64,000 bases of DNA. Origin: Butyrivibrio hungatei NK4A153. GTDB lineage: Bacteria > Bacillota > Clostridia > Lachnospirales > Lachnospiraceae. The first letter of the stretch is position 1. Each line of letters starts with the position of its first letter. The stretch lies in assembly GCF_000424465.1 (NCBI RefSeq), contig NZ_AUJY01000001.1, positions 103,588 to 167,587 of the forward strand, in the 5' to 3' direction. Below the pieces are notes generated by a model, which searched no databases, was not told the origin of the DNA, and saw only the letters and a program-made list of their open reading frames with translations. Made by a program: the position numbers and the translations under genes. Positions 50,080-61,350 of this stretch are shown here, piece after piece.

Positions 50080-50276
50080 GTCAAATCAGGGGAGGAGGTG
50101 CAATTAGATATTGCTATTTACAGGCAGACATTAGCGAAATGTGCAAAGTCTGCTCATCTTTTATTTCTTTTAAAGTCTTTTAAAGTTCTTATTTTCAAAA
50201 TTATTTTCATCAAAAAAACAAAAGAAAAGGGGTTGTGATTTTCTTATGAAGATCACTTCTGAACAGGTATAACTCA

Positions 50277-53200
50277 ATGAAAAAAATCTTGCGGTACAAA
50301 CATGTTCTTTCTGTAATTCTTTCTTTAGCTATTGTTTTTTTTCAGATTATTACAATATCAGCCACACCGGTTGAGATACAAACTGATGGCTCTATGCCGG
50401 CTTCTTCGGGCGAAGTTAAGCTTATCGATGAGGATCTAAATGATCTTGGCGTTGAAATCGATAATGAGAGCGAAAAGCTTGAAGAAGAAAAGGATCCTGA
50501 CGAAGAAGTCAGGGTAATCATTGTAATGGAGGGTGACAGTGTCCTTGATAAAGGATATGACACCGTAGAAATTGCCGACAGTTCGTCTGCGATACGCGAG
50601 GTGGACAAAATCGAATCCAAGCAGGAAACGACTGTTGAAAAGATCTCAGAGGAAGCTCTTGAAGGAAATGAGCTTAAGGTCAATTATTCTTTTTCCATTA
50701 TTGCAAATGCCATATCTGCAGATGTTACATTTAAGGATATAGAAGCCATAGAGAAGGTGGACGGAGTTGAGGCTGTTTACACGGCAAGGCGACACGAACC
50801 TGTTGAAATGGCCGATCCTGCAACAATATCTTCAGGCGAGATGGTTGGAAGCTATCAGACATGGGCAACTGGATATACGGGTGCGGGACAGCGTATTGCT
50901 GTAATTGATACCGGTATAGATGTTGATCATCCTTCTTTTGATGCGGGCGCGTTTATGGCTCATTTAAAGGAGACTGCGGAAGATTCGAGTAAGGAGATTT
51001 CAGAATACGGCTTATTGGATGAAGCTGAGATTCAGAACGTCCTTCCGCATCTGAATGCCTTTAAAGATGATGAAAACGTAAGCGCAGATGACCTTTATCA
51101 GAGTGAAAAAATCCCATATGCATTTAATTATATAGACAAAGATATGGATATTACGCATGACAATGATGAGGAGGGGGATCACGGAACTCATGTGTCGGGT
51201 ATAGCAACGGCAAATTATTATGTGCCGAATTCAAATGCGGAGGAAGGCTATGCAACTCAGGCTCAGGGAGTTGTAGGAATAGCGCCGGATGCGCAGCTTC
51301 TTACAATGAAAGTATTTGGTAAAAACGGTTCGCCATTTACCGATGATTATATGGCTGCAATAGAAGATGCGATTCTTCTTAAGGTCGATACCATAAATAT
51401 GAGCCTGGGTTCTCCGGAGGCAGGAAATACATATGATTCCGAAGAGTATGTAAATGAGATTTTTGACAAGCTTCAGGGAACAAGTACAGTTGTATCTGTG
51501 GCTGCCGGCAATTCAGGTCGCTGGAGTGAAAGCAGCCTGATTGGCGCAAATTTAAGCGGAAATGTGAATATGGATACGATAGGGACTCCGGGCTCTTATG
51601 AAAAAGCATTTACGGTAGCAAGCGTTGTAAACAGCGGCATTGTCTCATGTTTTTTCACATTTGACAACGATAAAAAGGTGTTCTATACGGATCCAACAGG
51701 AACAGAGGCACCGAAGTTTGAAACGTTTGATAAAACAAACGGGGGCGACGGAACAGAATATGACTATGTATTTCTGGATTCGCTCGGTGCAGCCGGGGAT
51801 TATGAGAATATTGATGTTAAGGGCAAGGTCGTATTCGTATCAAGAGGAGTGTTGTCTTTTTCTGAGAAACAGTTAAATGCACAGGAAGCAGGGGCAATAG
51901 CGATTGTAGTCTACAATAACACATTGGGAACAATCATCATGTCAATGGGCGGAAATGACGCCAAGATTCCGGCATGTGCGATAACGTTGGCAGAAGCAGA
52001 GGCAATCAAGGAAAAGAGCACTCAAAGAAGCGATGGGTTATATGAGGGAAAGATAACTGTGCATTCAATTCCCGAAGTGCATAAAAATACTGATGATGGA
52101 TACACAATAAGCAGCTTCTCTTCATTCGGAGTTCCGGACAGTCTTGACTTAAAACCTGAGATCACATCACCAGGAAGCAATGTGTATTCGACGCTTAATG
52201 ACGGTAAATACGGTCTTTCAAGCGGAACGTCAATGGCGGCACCGTCAATTGCCGGTCAGAGTGCACTTGTTCAGCAGTATATAAAAGAGAATAATCTTGC
52301 GGACAAAAATGACATTTCGGTAAGGACGCTTTCTCAGTCACTTATGATGAGTACAGCTATGCCGCTTAAGGGAAACAACAATCCGGAAAATCCGGAGTAT
52401 ACTCCTCGTGTTCAGGGAGCAGGACTTTCCAATGTTCAAAATGCAATATCGTCGCCTGCATACATTCTTTTGGGCAATAAAGAAAATAACGACGGTATGG
52501 TCAAAGCTGTTATCGGAGACGATCCCGAAAAGTCAGGCTGCTATGAATTTTCGTTTGATATATATAACATGGATGTGGATCCTCAGTATTATGTGCTTGA
52601 TTCATCAGTCCTTACGGAAGAACTGATGAGTGCGGGCGGGCTTAATTATTTTATGGGTAAATCATACAGGCTCAGTCCTTCGGTAGAGTTTACGGCAGAT
52701 GATACCAAACTTGTTTATGACCTTAATGATGACGGAAAAGTAAACGGTAAGGACAGAAAAATATTATTGCAGTATGTGAACGGTTCAAGATCGGTTCCTT
52801 TGATTGAAAGAAATTATGAATACTACGACTTTAATAAAGACGGAGTAATAAGTACAAAAGATGTGTATCTTCTTTCAAGACAACTAAAAGGCAAAGCGGA
52901 AGTTGCAGATCTTGCGCTGAGCGTGGTTGAAGTAAAAGACAGCACGAAGGTAAATGTAAAGATCACTCTTTCAGACAGCGACAGGAAATATCTTGAGGGC
53001 TACGAGAACGGGATGTATGTCGACGGATATATCTACGTAAACGGACCTGTACCAATGTCGGTTCCTTTCCTTGCTTTCTACGGAAACTGGATGGATTCTC
53101 CGATGTTTGAAGATTATGACTATATGAAAGCTGTATATGACAGTGACTATGCAGATAATGTAATTACATACTCAGGTGTTGAAAAGACCAACTGGCTGTC

Positions 53201-54206
53201 TACAAGTCTTTTTGGAACCAATGAGGAAAAAATGTATGTTCCGAACAAATATGTAAAAGAGGATGAGTACATTGCGGACAGAAATGCACTTAGTTCTGAA
53301 AACGGGACATTTATTGCAAAACAGTATTACAGCCTTATAAGAAACGCCGGAAGGCTGATCCTAACCATAAGAGATGTTGATACCGGCGAGAAATATTTTG
53401 AAAAAATTGATAAGGATGCCTTGGCGGAATATTACCATGTTAAAGTCGGCGAATGGATGAATACAAAAGGAGAAATTGAGCTTAACTGGGCAGGAACCGA
53501 TGCAGACGGCAATCCTTTGCCTACCGGAACCAAAGTGGAAGTCGTTCTTCAGGCTATTCCGAGCTACTACAACAATGTTGAAGATGTGTCTGAGCTTAAT
53601 GCTGACGGAATGTTTATAAGAACACCTTTTGTGATCGATAATGAGAAGCCTTCTATCGTAAGCAGTGAGACGAAAGACAATAAATTAAAGATCAAGATGC
53701 ATGACAACAGATATACGGCAGCAGTGATTCTTTTAAACGAAGATGCTGATGTTGTAGGTTTATATGCGGTAAATCAGACCAAGGCCGGAGAAGACGTCGA
53801 AATGGAAGTGGACATTGATAAAGAATTCTCTTATGTTGCGCTTGTGGATTATGCAGACAACAACAGAGTCTATGAATATGACAGAACGGCCAAGTCTATA
53901 GGTGAAGAGAGCGCGGCAGATATGTCGAGCGATGCGGCTTCTGTAGCTTCTTCAGATATGTCTGACAGTGCTTCTACAGAAGTATCGGATGATGCGACGG
54001 CTGATAAGTCGGATGATGCGGCATCGGATTCTTCAAGTGATGAATCATCTGAGGATGATTCAGGTGATCTGGAAGTGGCAAAGACATCAGATACCAAAAA
54101 AACATCAGATTCATCGAGCGATGAAGCAACGGCGGGCATAGCGGATGATGTGGCATCAAAAGAAACTTCCAAAGAAGTTGAGGCAGGAGGAAAGTATGAC
54201 GATTAA
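50277..54206 (+). CDS. Secreted S8 (lactocepin-like) protease with an embedded dockerin
   Basis: 1309 residues. Signal peptide (cleavage near ISATP, about 30), I9-type propeptide (about 70-170), S8 catalytic domain with D211 (VIDTGID), H302 (GDHGTHVSG) and S652 (SGTSMAAPS), and a PA domain inserted between H and S (about 470-590). Then a beta-domain that contains a type I dockerin: D815-x-N-x-D-G and D851-x-N-x-D-G calcium loops about 36 residues apart. Further beta-domains (880-1215) and a Ser/Asp-rich tail (1220-1309) without LPxTG or membrane segment follow. The next gene encodes a cohesin-like protein and overlaps the stop. Confidence 0.92.
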   Translation: MKKILRYKHVLSVILSLAIVFFQIITISATPVEIQTDGSMPASSGEVKLIDEDLNDLGVEIDNESEKLEEEKDPDEEVRVIIVMEGDSVLDKGYDTVEIADSSSAIREVDKIESKQETTVEKISEEALEGNELKVNYSFSIIANAISADVTFKDIEAIEKVDGVEAVYTARRHEPVEMADPATISSGEMVGSYQTWATGYTGAGQRIAVIDTGIDVDHPSFDAGAFMAHLKETAEDSSKEISEYGLLDEAEIQNVLPHLNAFKDDENVSADDLYQSEKIPYAFNYIDKDMDITHDNDEEGDHGTHVSGIATANYYVPNSNAEEGYATQAQGVVGIAPDAQLLTMKVFGKNGSPFTDDYMAAIEDAILLKVDTINMSLGSPEAGNTYDSEEYVNEIFDKLQGTSTVVSVAAGNSGRWSESSLIGANLSGNVNMDTIGTPGSYEKAFTVASVVNSGIVSCFFTFDNDKKVFYTDPTGTEAPKFETFDKTNGGDGTEYDYVFLDSLGAAGDYENIDVKGKVVFVSRGVLSFSEKQLNAQEAGAIAIVVYNNTLGTIIMSMGGNDAKIPACAITLAEAEAIKEKSTQRSDGLYEGKITVHSIPEVHKNTDDGYTISSFSSFGVPDSLDLKPEITSPGSNVYSTLNDGKYGLSSGTSMAAPSIAGQSALVQQYIKENNLADKNDISVRTLSQSLMMSTAMPLKGNNNPENPEYTPRVQGAGLSNVQNAISSPAYILLGNKENNDGMVKAVIGDDPEKSGCYEFSFDIYNMDVDPQYYVLDSSVLTEELMSAGGLNYFMGKSYRLSPSVEFTADDTKLVYDLNDDGKVNGKDRKILLQYVNGSRSVPLIERNYEYYDFNKDGVISTKDVYLLSRQLKGKAEVADLALSVVEVKDSTKVNVKITLSDSDRKYLEGYENGMYVDGYIYVNGPVPMSVPFLAFYGNWMDSPMFEDYDYMKAVYDSDYADNVITYSGVEKTNWLSTSLFGTNEEKMYVPNKYVKEDEYIADRNALSSENGTFIAKQYYSLIRNAGRLILTIRDVDTGEKYFEKIDKDALAEYYHVKVGEWMNTKGEIELNWAGTDADGNPLPTGTKVEVVLQAIPSYYNNVEDVSELNADGMFIRTPFVIDNEKPSIVSSETKDNKLKIKMHDNRYTAAVILLNEDADVVGLYAVNQTKAGEDVEMEVDIDKEFSYVALVDYADNNRVYEYDRTAKSIGEESAADMSSDAASVASSDMSDSASTEVSDDATADKSDDAASDSSSDESSEDDSGDLEVAKTSDTKKTSDSSSDEATAGIADDVASKETSKEVEAGGKYDD

Positions 54207-54996
54207 AATTTCAAGGCACTTTTTTATAATAAGCATAATGACGGTTCTTGCGTTTATATTCGCTCCGGCAATTAGCGTTAAAGCAGCTGATGCGGCACCT
54301 GTTCATACAAACATTGATACTTCCAAAAAGGGCGGAAACCAGTATATAACCTATAAGCTTACTCTTGATAAGACTGAAGTAACGGATGGACGAGTGGTTA
54401 TAGGATATAACGGAGATATCCTGGAGCTTGAGAATGATTCACAGGGAATAGGCTTTAGCGAGGAAGATATAAATACGAAAAAAGAAAACGGAAAAGAGCT
54501 GTTCTCATATGCTTTTGTCAATGATGAAAAGAAGTCTGCGGGCGGCACGCTTATTACACTTAAATTCAAGGTTAAGGATGAAGTGTTTAGGCAAGATACA
54601 GCTATTGATACGCAGATTATAAGCATCAACAATGAAGATGAGGAAGTTCTTGGAAATACTTCACTGTCAGATACTTTTTCTGCAGGAAAATCAAAGCTAA
54701 AAAAGCCTGAGATCTCAGATATTACGCAGTCTATACTTGGCGTTTATGTATCATGGAAAAAAGACGGTGATGCTGACGGATATTATCTGTACCGCAGTAC
54801 ATCAGAGAAGGGAGAGTACGTACAGGTTGCGAAACTAAGCCTTCTTACAACATATTTGGATCTTTCGGTTGAGAACAGGCAGACCTACTACTATAAGCTG
54901 GTTGCATACAGAGGAAGCGGCGATAAACAAGACCTTTCCGATGAGTCAGCGCCTAAGTCTGTGACTGTCAAAAAGTTCTGGGGTTTGTTTGACTGA
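54196..54996 (+). CDS. Secreted cohesin-like plus fibronectin III protein
   Basis: 266 residues. Signal peptide (cleavage near VKAAD, about 29), a beta-sandwich (about 35-170) with GRVVIGYNGDILEL, LFSYAFVNDEKKSAGGTLITLKFKVK in the pattern of cohesins, and a fibronectin III domain (about 175-262: VYVSWKKDGDADGYYLYRST, YYYKLVAYRG). The ATG at 54196 is five bases after GGAGG and lies 11 bp inside the protease gene, so translation is coupled. A cohesin beside a dockerin-bearing protease suggests the two bind each other. No anchor is visible. Cohesin identity is from pattern only. Confidence 0.75.
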   Translation: MTIKISRHFFIISIMTVLAFIFAPAISVKAADAAPVHTNIDTSKKGGNQYITYKLTLDKTEVTDGRVVIGYNGDILELENDSQGIGFSEEDINTKKENGKELFSYAFVNDEKKSAGGTLITLKFKVKDEVFRQDTAIDTQIISINNEDEEVLGNTSLSDTFSAGKSKLKKPEISDITQSILGVYVSWKKDGDADGYYLYRSTSEKGEYVQVAKLSLLTTYLDLSVENRQTYYYKLVAYRGSGDKQDLSDESAPKSVTVKKFWGLFD

Positions 54997-55000
54997 TAGA

Positions 55001-55063
55001 TGGGGAGCAAACCTCGTCCCCACGGGGGATAGACTGATGGACAAGCCACAACCCCCGTCCCCA
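55001..55063. other. G/C-tract hairpins in the 240-bp gap after the cohesin-like gene
   Basis: TGGGGA (55001-55006) pairs with TCCCCA (55017-55022), and ACGGGGG (55022-55028) with CCCCCGT (55052-55058). GTCCCCA occurs twice (55016 and 55057), so alternative pairings exist. The function is unknown. Confidence 0.55.
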
Positions 55064-55089
55064 TGGACCATATATTGAATAGACAACGT

Positions 55090-55123
55090 AAACACCTTAA
55101 AACAAGAGCGTTTTAAGGTGTTT
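55090..55123 (+). terminator. Rho-independent terminator
   Basis: AAACACCTTAAAAC and GTTTTAAGGTGTTT, a perfect 14-bp stem with a six-base loop and ATTTTTATTTT. Confidence 0.92.
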
Positions 55124-55235
55124 ATTTTTATTTTAGAAAATTTCGTTTAAGAAAAAAAATTCTGCACCGATAAAAATAGTGTGTGAGAGAGAAATGAATT
55201 TTAATAAACGCCGAATATGACTTTGGAGGTAAAGA

Positions 55236-57857
55236 ATGAAGAAGAATACAGTTTTAAAAGTAATCAGAATTGCACTTGCAACAATGATCACAGCAACAAC
55301 AGTAACTGTAAATGTAAGAGCCATGGACGGCGAAGTATTTGAGAATACAGAGAACAATCAGGAAGATACAAACGAAGAAGTTACAAATGAAGAAGTATAC
55401 AACGAAGCAGTAAGCGAGGCAGTTGAAGCAGAGACAGCAGCTGAGGAATCAGTTGAAGAGGCAGTAGAGATCTCTGCTGAGACAATCGAGGCAATTGCAG
55501 AAGGAAACGAGGAAGCAGGAATTGAGGCAGCTGATGTTACAGACGGCGGAGCAGTTGCACAGGAGAGCGTTGATGCATTTGTTGAAGCAGTAGAGAGCCT
55601 TCCGGTAGAAGAAAACCTCAATGAGGCAGTAGCTGAGCTCAACGAAGTAACAGAAGAGCTCGTAAAGGTTGACGAAGCAGACCGCATTGCAGATGAGAGC
55701 GCAAAAGAGACGGTTGAAACTGCAACAGCAGCTCAGGAAATCGCTAACAGCGTAGTTAATACAGTTGAAGAGACAAAAGAGCAGGCAAACAGCCTTATCG
55801 ATATAATCTCAAGTGAAGATGCAGATGCTGAGCAGGTAAGCGAGGCTATGGACAAGCTTGATCAGATCACAGAAGATGCAAAAGGAAATGTTGAGGCAAA
55901 GAAAGCTACTTTCGAAGCACTTAGCGAAAAGTTCGAGATGGCAAAGAGACAGCTTGAGGGTGCACAGAAGGTATATGATGAGACAGTTAAGCACCTTAAG
56001 AGTGATGACAGCAATGTAAACAAGGCAGCAGCGAAGCTTGAAGAGGCTAAGAAGAATGTAGAAGTTCTTTCAGAGGCTTGCAATAATGCAAAAGAGGATC
56101 TTGAGAAAGAGCAGGCAGCAGTTGAAGATATTCTTGCTAAGAAAGAAATTTCAGACAAGAACAAAGACTGGAAGACTCAGGATAAGCTCATGGAGAGCAT
56201 TATAAGCGGATATATCATTCCTAACTTTATCGACAAGGATGCAACAAATATCAAGTACACAGAGATGCTCAGAGGATTTGACCGTCAGAACAGTTCATAT
56301 ACTGTTGTTACATATTTAGATAAGAACAACAACACAGTAAAGCGTTATTTCAACATCGACAGAACAGACAGACAGTTCAAGGAAAACGATCAGTGGTACA
56401 GACTTGGAAGTTCAAGAGAAATCGTAGTGTACGAGAAGCCTGAAGAGGATATCACATCTTCAGTATATCAGAAGAATCACTTCGGAAATTTTGGTGTTAC
56501 AAACCAGTTCAAGGCAGATGTAAATTCAGGAAAATATGATGTATATTCATTTGATTATGCTGACGGAACAAATGAGTTTAAGTGCATTGATGAGCTTGAG
56601 GCAGGCGTAGAGAGCGGAGAAATCGAGTTTGTAGACGGTGTTTACTATATGAACGGCACAGCAGCTCGCAAGATCGTTCAGACAACAAGTGGAAATGCAA
56701 AAGGAATCAGAATTTCAACAAAGGATGATGCAGGACTTAAGGCATTTATCGAAAATGCTTCAAAGCTTGTTGAGAAGTATGAGAAGTACGGTGAGATCAT
56801 TGCAGATACACAGGATAAGGTAGAGGAAGCATCAGATAAGGTTGAGGTTTTAAAGGAAACTATCGATGAGATCGAAGATAACAGAGTAAGAATTTCAGCA
56901 GATATCGTTGCAGAGCTTAGAAATTATGTAAGCGAAGAGGAAATTGAGAGAGTTCTTAATGCAGGATCAACAAAGAAGGCTGTAGAAGTTCTTGAAGGAA
57001 TCCTTGCAAATGCAAAAGAGGATCTTGATAATGCGGCAGCAGAGCTTGATGAGCTCATCGAGAAGCGCGAAGAAATCAGAGAGAGCTTAAGTGTTCAGGA
57101 AGAGGAGGTTCTTGCAGAGAACACAGCAGATCAGGAAGAGGTAATTGCAGAAATCGCAGAAGAAGCAGTTGCAATCGAGGAAATCGCAGAAGTAGCTGAG
57201 GTTGCAGAAGTTACAGAAGCAGTTGAGGTTGCAGAAGTTACAGAAGCAGTTGAGGCAGCAGAGATCGAAGAAGTAGCAGAAGTTCCTGCAGTTGCATCAA
57301 TCCCTGTAGCAGTTAACAACATGGTAGGGCAGAACATCGAAGGAAATAGATACGACACAGAGACAGTTGCAAAAGAGACAATCGCAGAGAATGCAGTTGA
57401 GACAGTAGTTGCAACACTTGCAGAGATTTTTGAGAACACAGTTGCACCTGTAGAAACAGCTATCGCAGCTGAGAGAAATACAGTAAGCGAGAATGCAGCA
57501 CAGAATGTTGTAACAGAAAGATCAAACGGAGCAGTATCAGTAATTGAGCAGATTGCAGAGCAGGCACATGCTGTTTCAGAGGATATGATCGGACAGATTC
57601 TCGGAGCAAAGAGATACAACAAGTACAACAAGGCATTTGAGGAGTTTACAAGTGGAATTGTTGGAATGGAGAACAATCAGGCAGCTTTTGCAGGAATCGG
57701 ATCAACAAATAATTTGAAAGCTCTTGCTGAGATGGATACAGAGAGCGGAATAAAGATCAACTGGTTATGGCTCCTTATTATCGCAATTCTTCTTATAACA
57801 GAGAAGAAGGTTCGCGATGAGCACCAGAAGAAGGTTCAGGAGTTGAGAGCAGCATAA
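55236..57857 (+). CDS. Acidic coiled-coil surface protein with C-terminal membrane anchor
   Basis: 873 residues. Signal peptide (cleavage near VRAMD, about 30), a Glu/Ala/Val-rich helical part (35-310) with long heptads, a globular domain (about 315-520: YTVVTYLDKNNNTVKRYFN, GVYYMNGTAARKIV), a second coiled coil (520-625) and a Glu-Val-Ala tract with repeats EVAEVTEAVEVAEVTEAVE (about 640-690). A further linker, one membrane helix (INWLWLLIIAILLI, about 840-858) and a basic tail end it. Probably a rod-like surface protein. AGGAGG is not clear but GGAGG precedes the ATG. Unknown function. Confidence 0.85.
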   Translation: MKKNTVLKVIRIALATMITATTVTVNVRAMDGEVFENTENNQEDTNEEVTNEEVYNEAVSEAVEAETAAEESVEEAVEISAETIEAIAEGNEEAGIEAADVTDGGAVAQESVDAFVEAVESLPVEENLNEAVAELNEVTEELVKVDEADRIADESAKETVETATAAQEIANSVVNTVEETKEQANSLIDIISSEDADAEQVSEAMDKLDQITEDAKGNVEAKKATFEALSEKFEMAKRQLEGAQKVYDETVKHLKSDDSNVNKAAAKLEEAKKNVEVLSEACNNAKEDLEKEQAAVEDILAKKEISDKNKDWKTQDKLMESIISGYIIPNFIDKDATNIKYTEMLRGFDRQNSSYTVVTYLDKNNNTVKRYFNIDRTDRQFKENDQWYRLGSSREIVVYEKPEEDITSSVYQKNHFGNFGVTNQFKADVNSGKYDVYSFDYADGTNEFKCIDELEAGVESGEIEFVDGVYYMNGTAARKIVQTTSGNAKGIRISTKDDAGLKAFIENASKLVEKYEKYGEIIADTQDKVEEASDKVEVLKETIDEIEDNRVRISADIVAELRNYVSEEEIERVLNAGSTKKAVEVLEGILANAKEDLDNAAAELDELIEKREEIRESLSVQEEEVLAENTADQEEVIAEIAEEAVAIEEIAEVAEVAEVTEAVEVAEVTEAVEAAEIEEVAEVPAVASIPVAVNNMVGQNIEGNRYDTETVAKETIAENAVETVVATLAEIFENTVAPVETAIAAERNTVSENAAQNVVTERSNGAVSVIEQIAEQAHAVSEDMIGQILGAKRYNKYNKAFEEFTSGIVGMENNQAAFAGIGSTNNLKALAEMDTESGIKINWLWLLIIAILLITEKKVRDEHQKKVQELRAA

Positions 57858-57883
57858 AACAAATTCAAATATGAAATATAAAA

Positions 57884-57907
57884 AAGCGGGTCCTTAGGGA
57901 TCCGCTT
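57884..57907. terminator. Bidirectional terminator
   Basis: AAGCGGGTCC and GGATCCGCTT pair over 10 bp including one G-T pair, with A-run before and T-rich after. It overlaps the stop of the minus-strand gene at 57906. Confidence 0.75.
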
Positions 57908-58199
57908 ATTCTGTCATATCTGTCGGAGCAACTATCATGTTTATTGCTTCTTTTGCGACTTCATAGATTGAAGCCATCTGTTTTACATTCTCGTCGTCAA
58001 TTTCGGCAAGGCGTCTGTATTGTGAATTGAAGTAAGCGCTTGCCTGTTCAATGGTGGTACGGGAAATAATGTGGCCGTTACAGTACATTGTTCCGGTTTC
58101 TGCATTATATTTGCCGGATGTACCACGTGCTTTTTGTGCATCGCCAACGCCCATGGATTTTGCAAGTGAATGAATGAGATCTTCTCTTTCGTTTGCCAT
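57906..58199 (-). CDS. Small soluble protein of unknown function
   Basis: 97 residues from the ATG at 58199, eight bases after GGGAGGG. MANEREDLIHSLAKSMGVGD, then TSGKYNAETGTMYCNGHIIS and a helical C-terminus (QYRRLAEIDDENVKQMASIY). No family recognised; single gene between convergent and divergent neighbours. Confidence 0.75.
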   Translation of the reverse strand: MANEREDLIHSLAKSMGVGDAQKARGTSGKYNAETGTMYCNGHIISRTTIEQASAYFNSQYRRLAEIDDENVKQMASIYEVAKEAINMIVAPTDMTE

Positions 58200-58376
58200 A
58201 ATACTCGCCCTCCCCATATTCGTTTGTTCCTTTCTAAATTATATCTTATTTAACAGTATTTACACAATACCGCAGCTTTTTAAGTATAATTGAATTAATA
58301 GATTTTTACAATGATATAGTTATCAAAAAAACAGGAATATATGTTGATAATTGAGATTGCACATAAGGAGGATTGA

Positions 58377-59882
<1,506 letters not shown>

Positions 59883-59906
59883 TTCTTTGCAAAAAGGAGA
59901 ATGGCT

Positions 59907-61343
59907 ATGTACGATGTGATGATAATAGGCGCAGGCGTGACCGGAGCCGCTGTTGCATGGAAACTTGCAGAATACGATATTAAAACTTGCGTTTTGGAAA
60001 AATGCAGTGACGTGTGCGAAGGTACATCTAAAGCCAATTCGGCTATCATACACGCCGGATATGATGCTGAACCGGGCTCTTTAAAGGCAAAGCTCAATGT
60101 AAGGGGAAACGAGATGATGGATGAGCTTTGCGAGGATCTGGATATTCCTTTTAAACGCATAGGTTCTCTGGTTGTCTGCATTTACAAGGATGCACTGCCG
60201 GGGCTTAAAGAGCTCTGTGAGAGAGGTGAAAAAAACGGAGTAAAAGGCCTAAAGCTACTATCTAGAGAAGAAGCTCTTTTGGCGGAACCAAATCTCTCAG
60301 ATGAGACGCAGGGAGCACTCTTTGCGCCGAGTGCGGGGATAATCTGTCCTTTTGAGCTCAATATAGCAATGGCGGAGATTGCTTCGATGAACGGCGCAGA
60401 GTTTAAGCTGAATACGGAAGTTCAGGATATCAAAAAAGACAATGACGGCCTTTTTCGGATCTTTACAAATAACGGAGAGTACAAGGCAAGATATGTGGTA
60501 AACGCAGCCGGAGTATACGCCGATGTCATTCACAACATGGTAAGTTCCGGGAAAATGCATATAACACAGAGGCGTGGGGACTATTGTCTTCTTGATAAGC
60601 AGGCTGGAGCATATGTAAATCATGTTATTTTCCCCCAGCCCACAGAACTTGGAAAAGGCGTACTTGTTGCGCCTACGGTTCATGGCAATCTGATCGTCGG
60701 ACCGACGGCAATTGAGACGGAAGATAAAGAAGGAACTGCGACGACAGCGCAGGGAATAAGCGAACTTACGCAAAAAGCAGGAAATCATGTAAAAAATATT
60801 CCTATGAATAAGGTCATAACGTCTTTTGCAGGCCTTCGTGCGCATGAAGACAACAATGATTTTATTATTGAAGAGGTAAGAGATGTTCCGGGATTTATAG
60901 ACTGCGCAGGCATAGAGTCTCCCGGACTTACAAGCTGTCCCGCAATAGGCGAAGCAGTCTGCGATATCTTAAAGAGTCGTATGAATTTTAAGAAAAAAGA
61001 AAATATAATCACGAAGCGCAAGGGTGTAAGAAGAACGGAAGGTCTTTCCACAGAAGAGATGAATGCTCTTATAAAGGAAAATCCTGCTTACGGCAATGTG
61101 ATATGCAGATGCGAATCCATAACGGAGGGAGAGATACTTGATGCCATACACAGGCCGCTTGGTGCACGGACTCTCGATGGAATAAAGAGAAGGACGAGAG
61201 CCGGAATGGGAAGATGTCAGGCCGGATTTTGTATGCCGAGGACCATGGAGATACTCGCAAGAGAACTTGGACTTTTGTATGAAGATATCACAAAGTCCGG
61301 AGGTGATTCGAACATTGTGGCTACGAGAACCAAGGGGAGGTGA
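59907..61343 (+). CDS. FAD-dependent glycerol-3-phosphate dehydrogenase with BFD-like [2Fe-2S] domain
   Basis: 478 residues: GAGVTGAAVAWKLAEYD dinucleotide loop at the N-terminus, substrate domain with NSAIIHAGYD, FAGLRAHEDNNDF and GIESPGLTSCPAIG near the C-terminal FAD contact, then a C-terminal Fer2_BFD domain (about 395-460; CRCE and CQAGFC). In anaerobes this pairs with the next gene in a membrane-free or membrane-linked GlpA/GlpB-type enzyme. The ATG at 59907 follows AGGAG by seven bases; the ATG at 59901 is too close. Confidence 0.92.
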   Translation: MYDVMIIGAGVTGAAVAWKLAEYDIKTCVLEKCSDVCEGTSKANSAIIHAGYDAEPGSLKAKLNVRGNEMMDELCEDLDIPFKRIGSLVVCIYKDALPGLKELCERGEKNGVKGLKLLSREEALLAEPNLSDETQGALFAPSAGIICPFELNIAMAEIASMNGAEFKLNTEVQDIKKDNDGLFRIFTNNGEYKARYVVNAAGVYADVIHNMVSSGKMHITQRRGDYCLLDKQAGAYVNHVIFPQPTELGKGVLVAPTVHGNLIVGPTAIETEDKEGTATTAQGISELTQKAGNHVKNIPMNKVITSFAGLRAHEDNNDFIIEEVRDVPGFIDCAGIESPGLTSCPAIGEAVCDILKSRMNFKKKENIITKRKGVRRTEGLSTEEMNALIKENPAYGNVICRCESITEGEILDAIHRPLGARTLDGIKRRTRAGMGRCQAGFCMPRTMEILARELGLLYEDITKSGGDSNIVATRTKGR

Positions 61344-61350
61344 AAAGACC

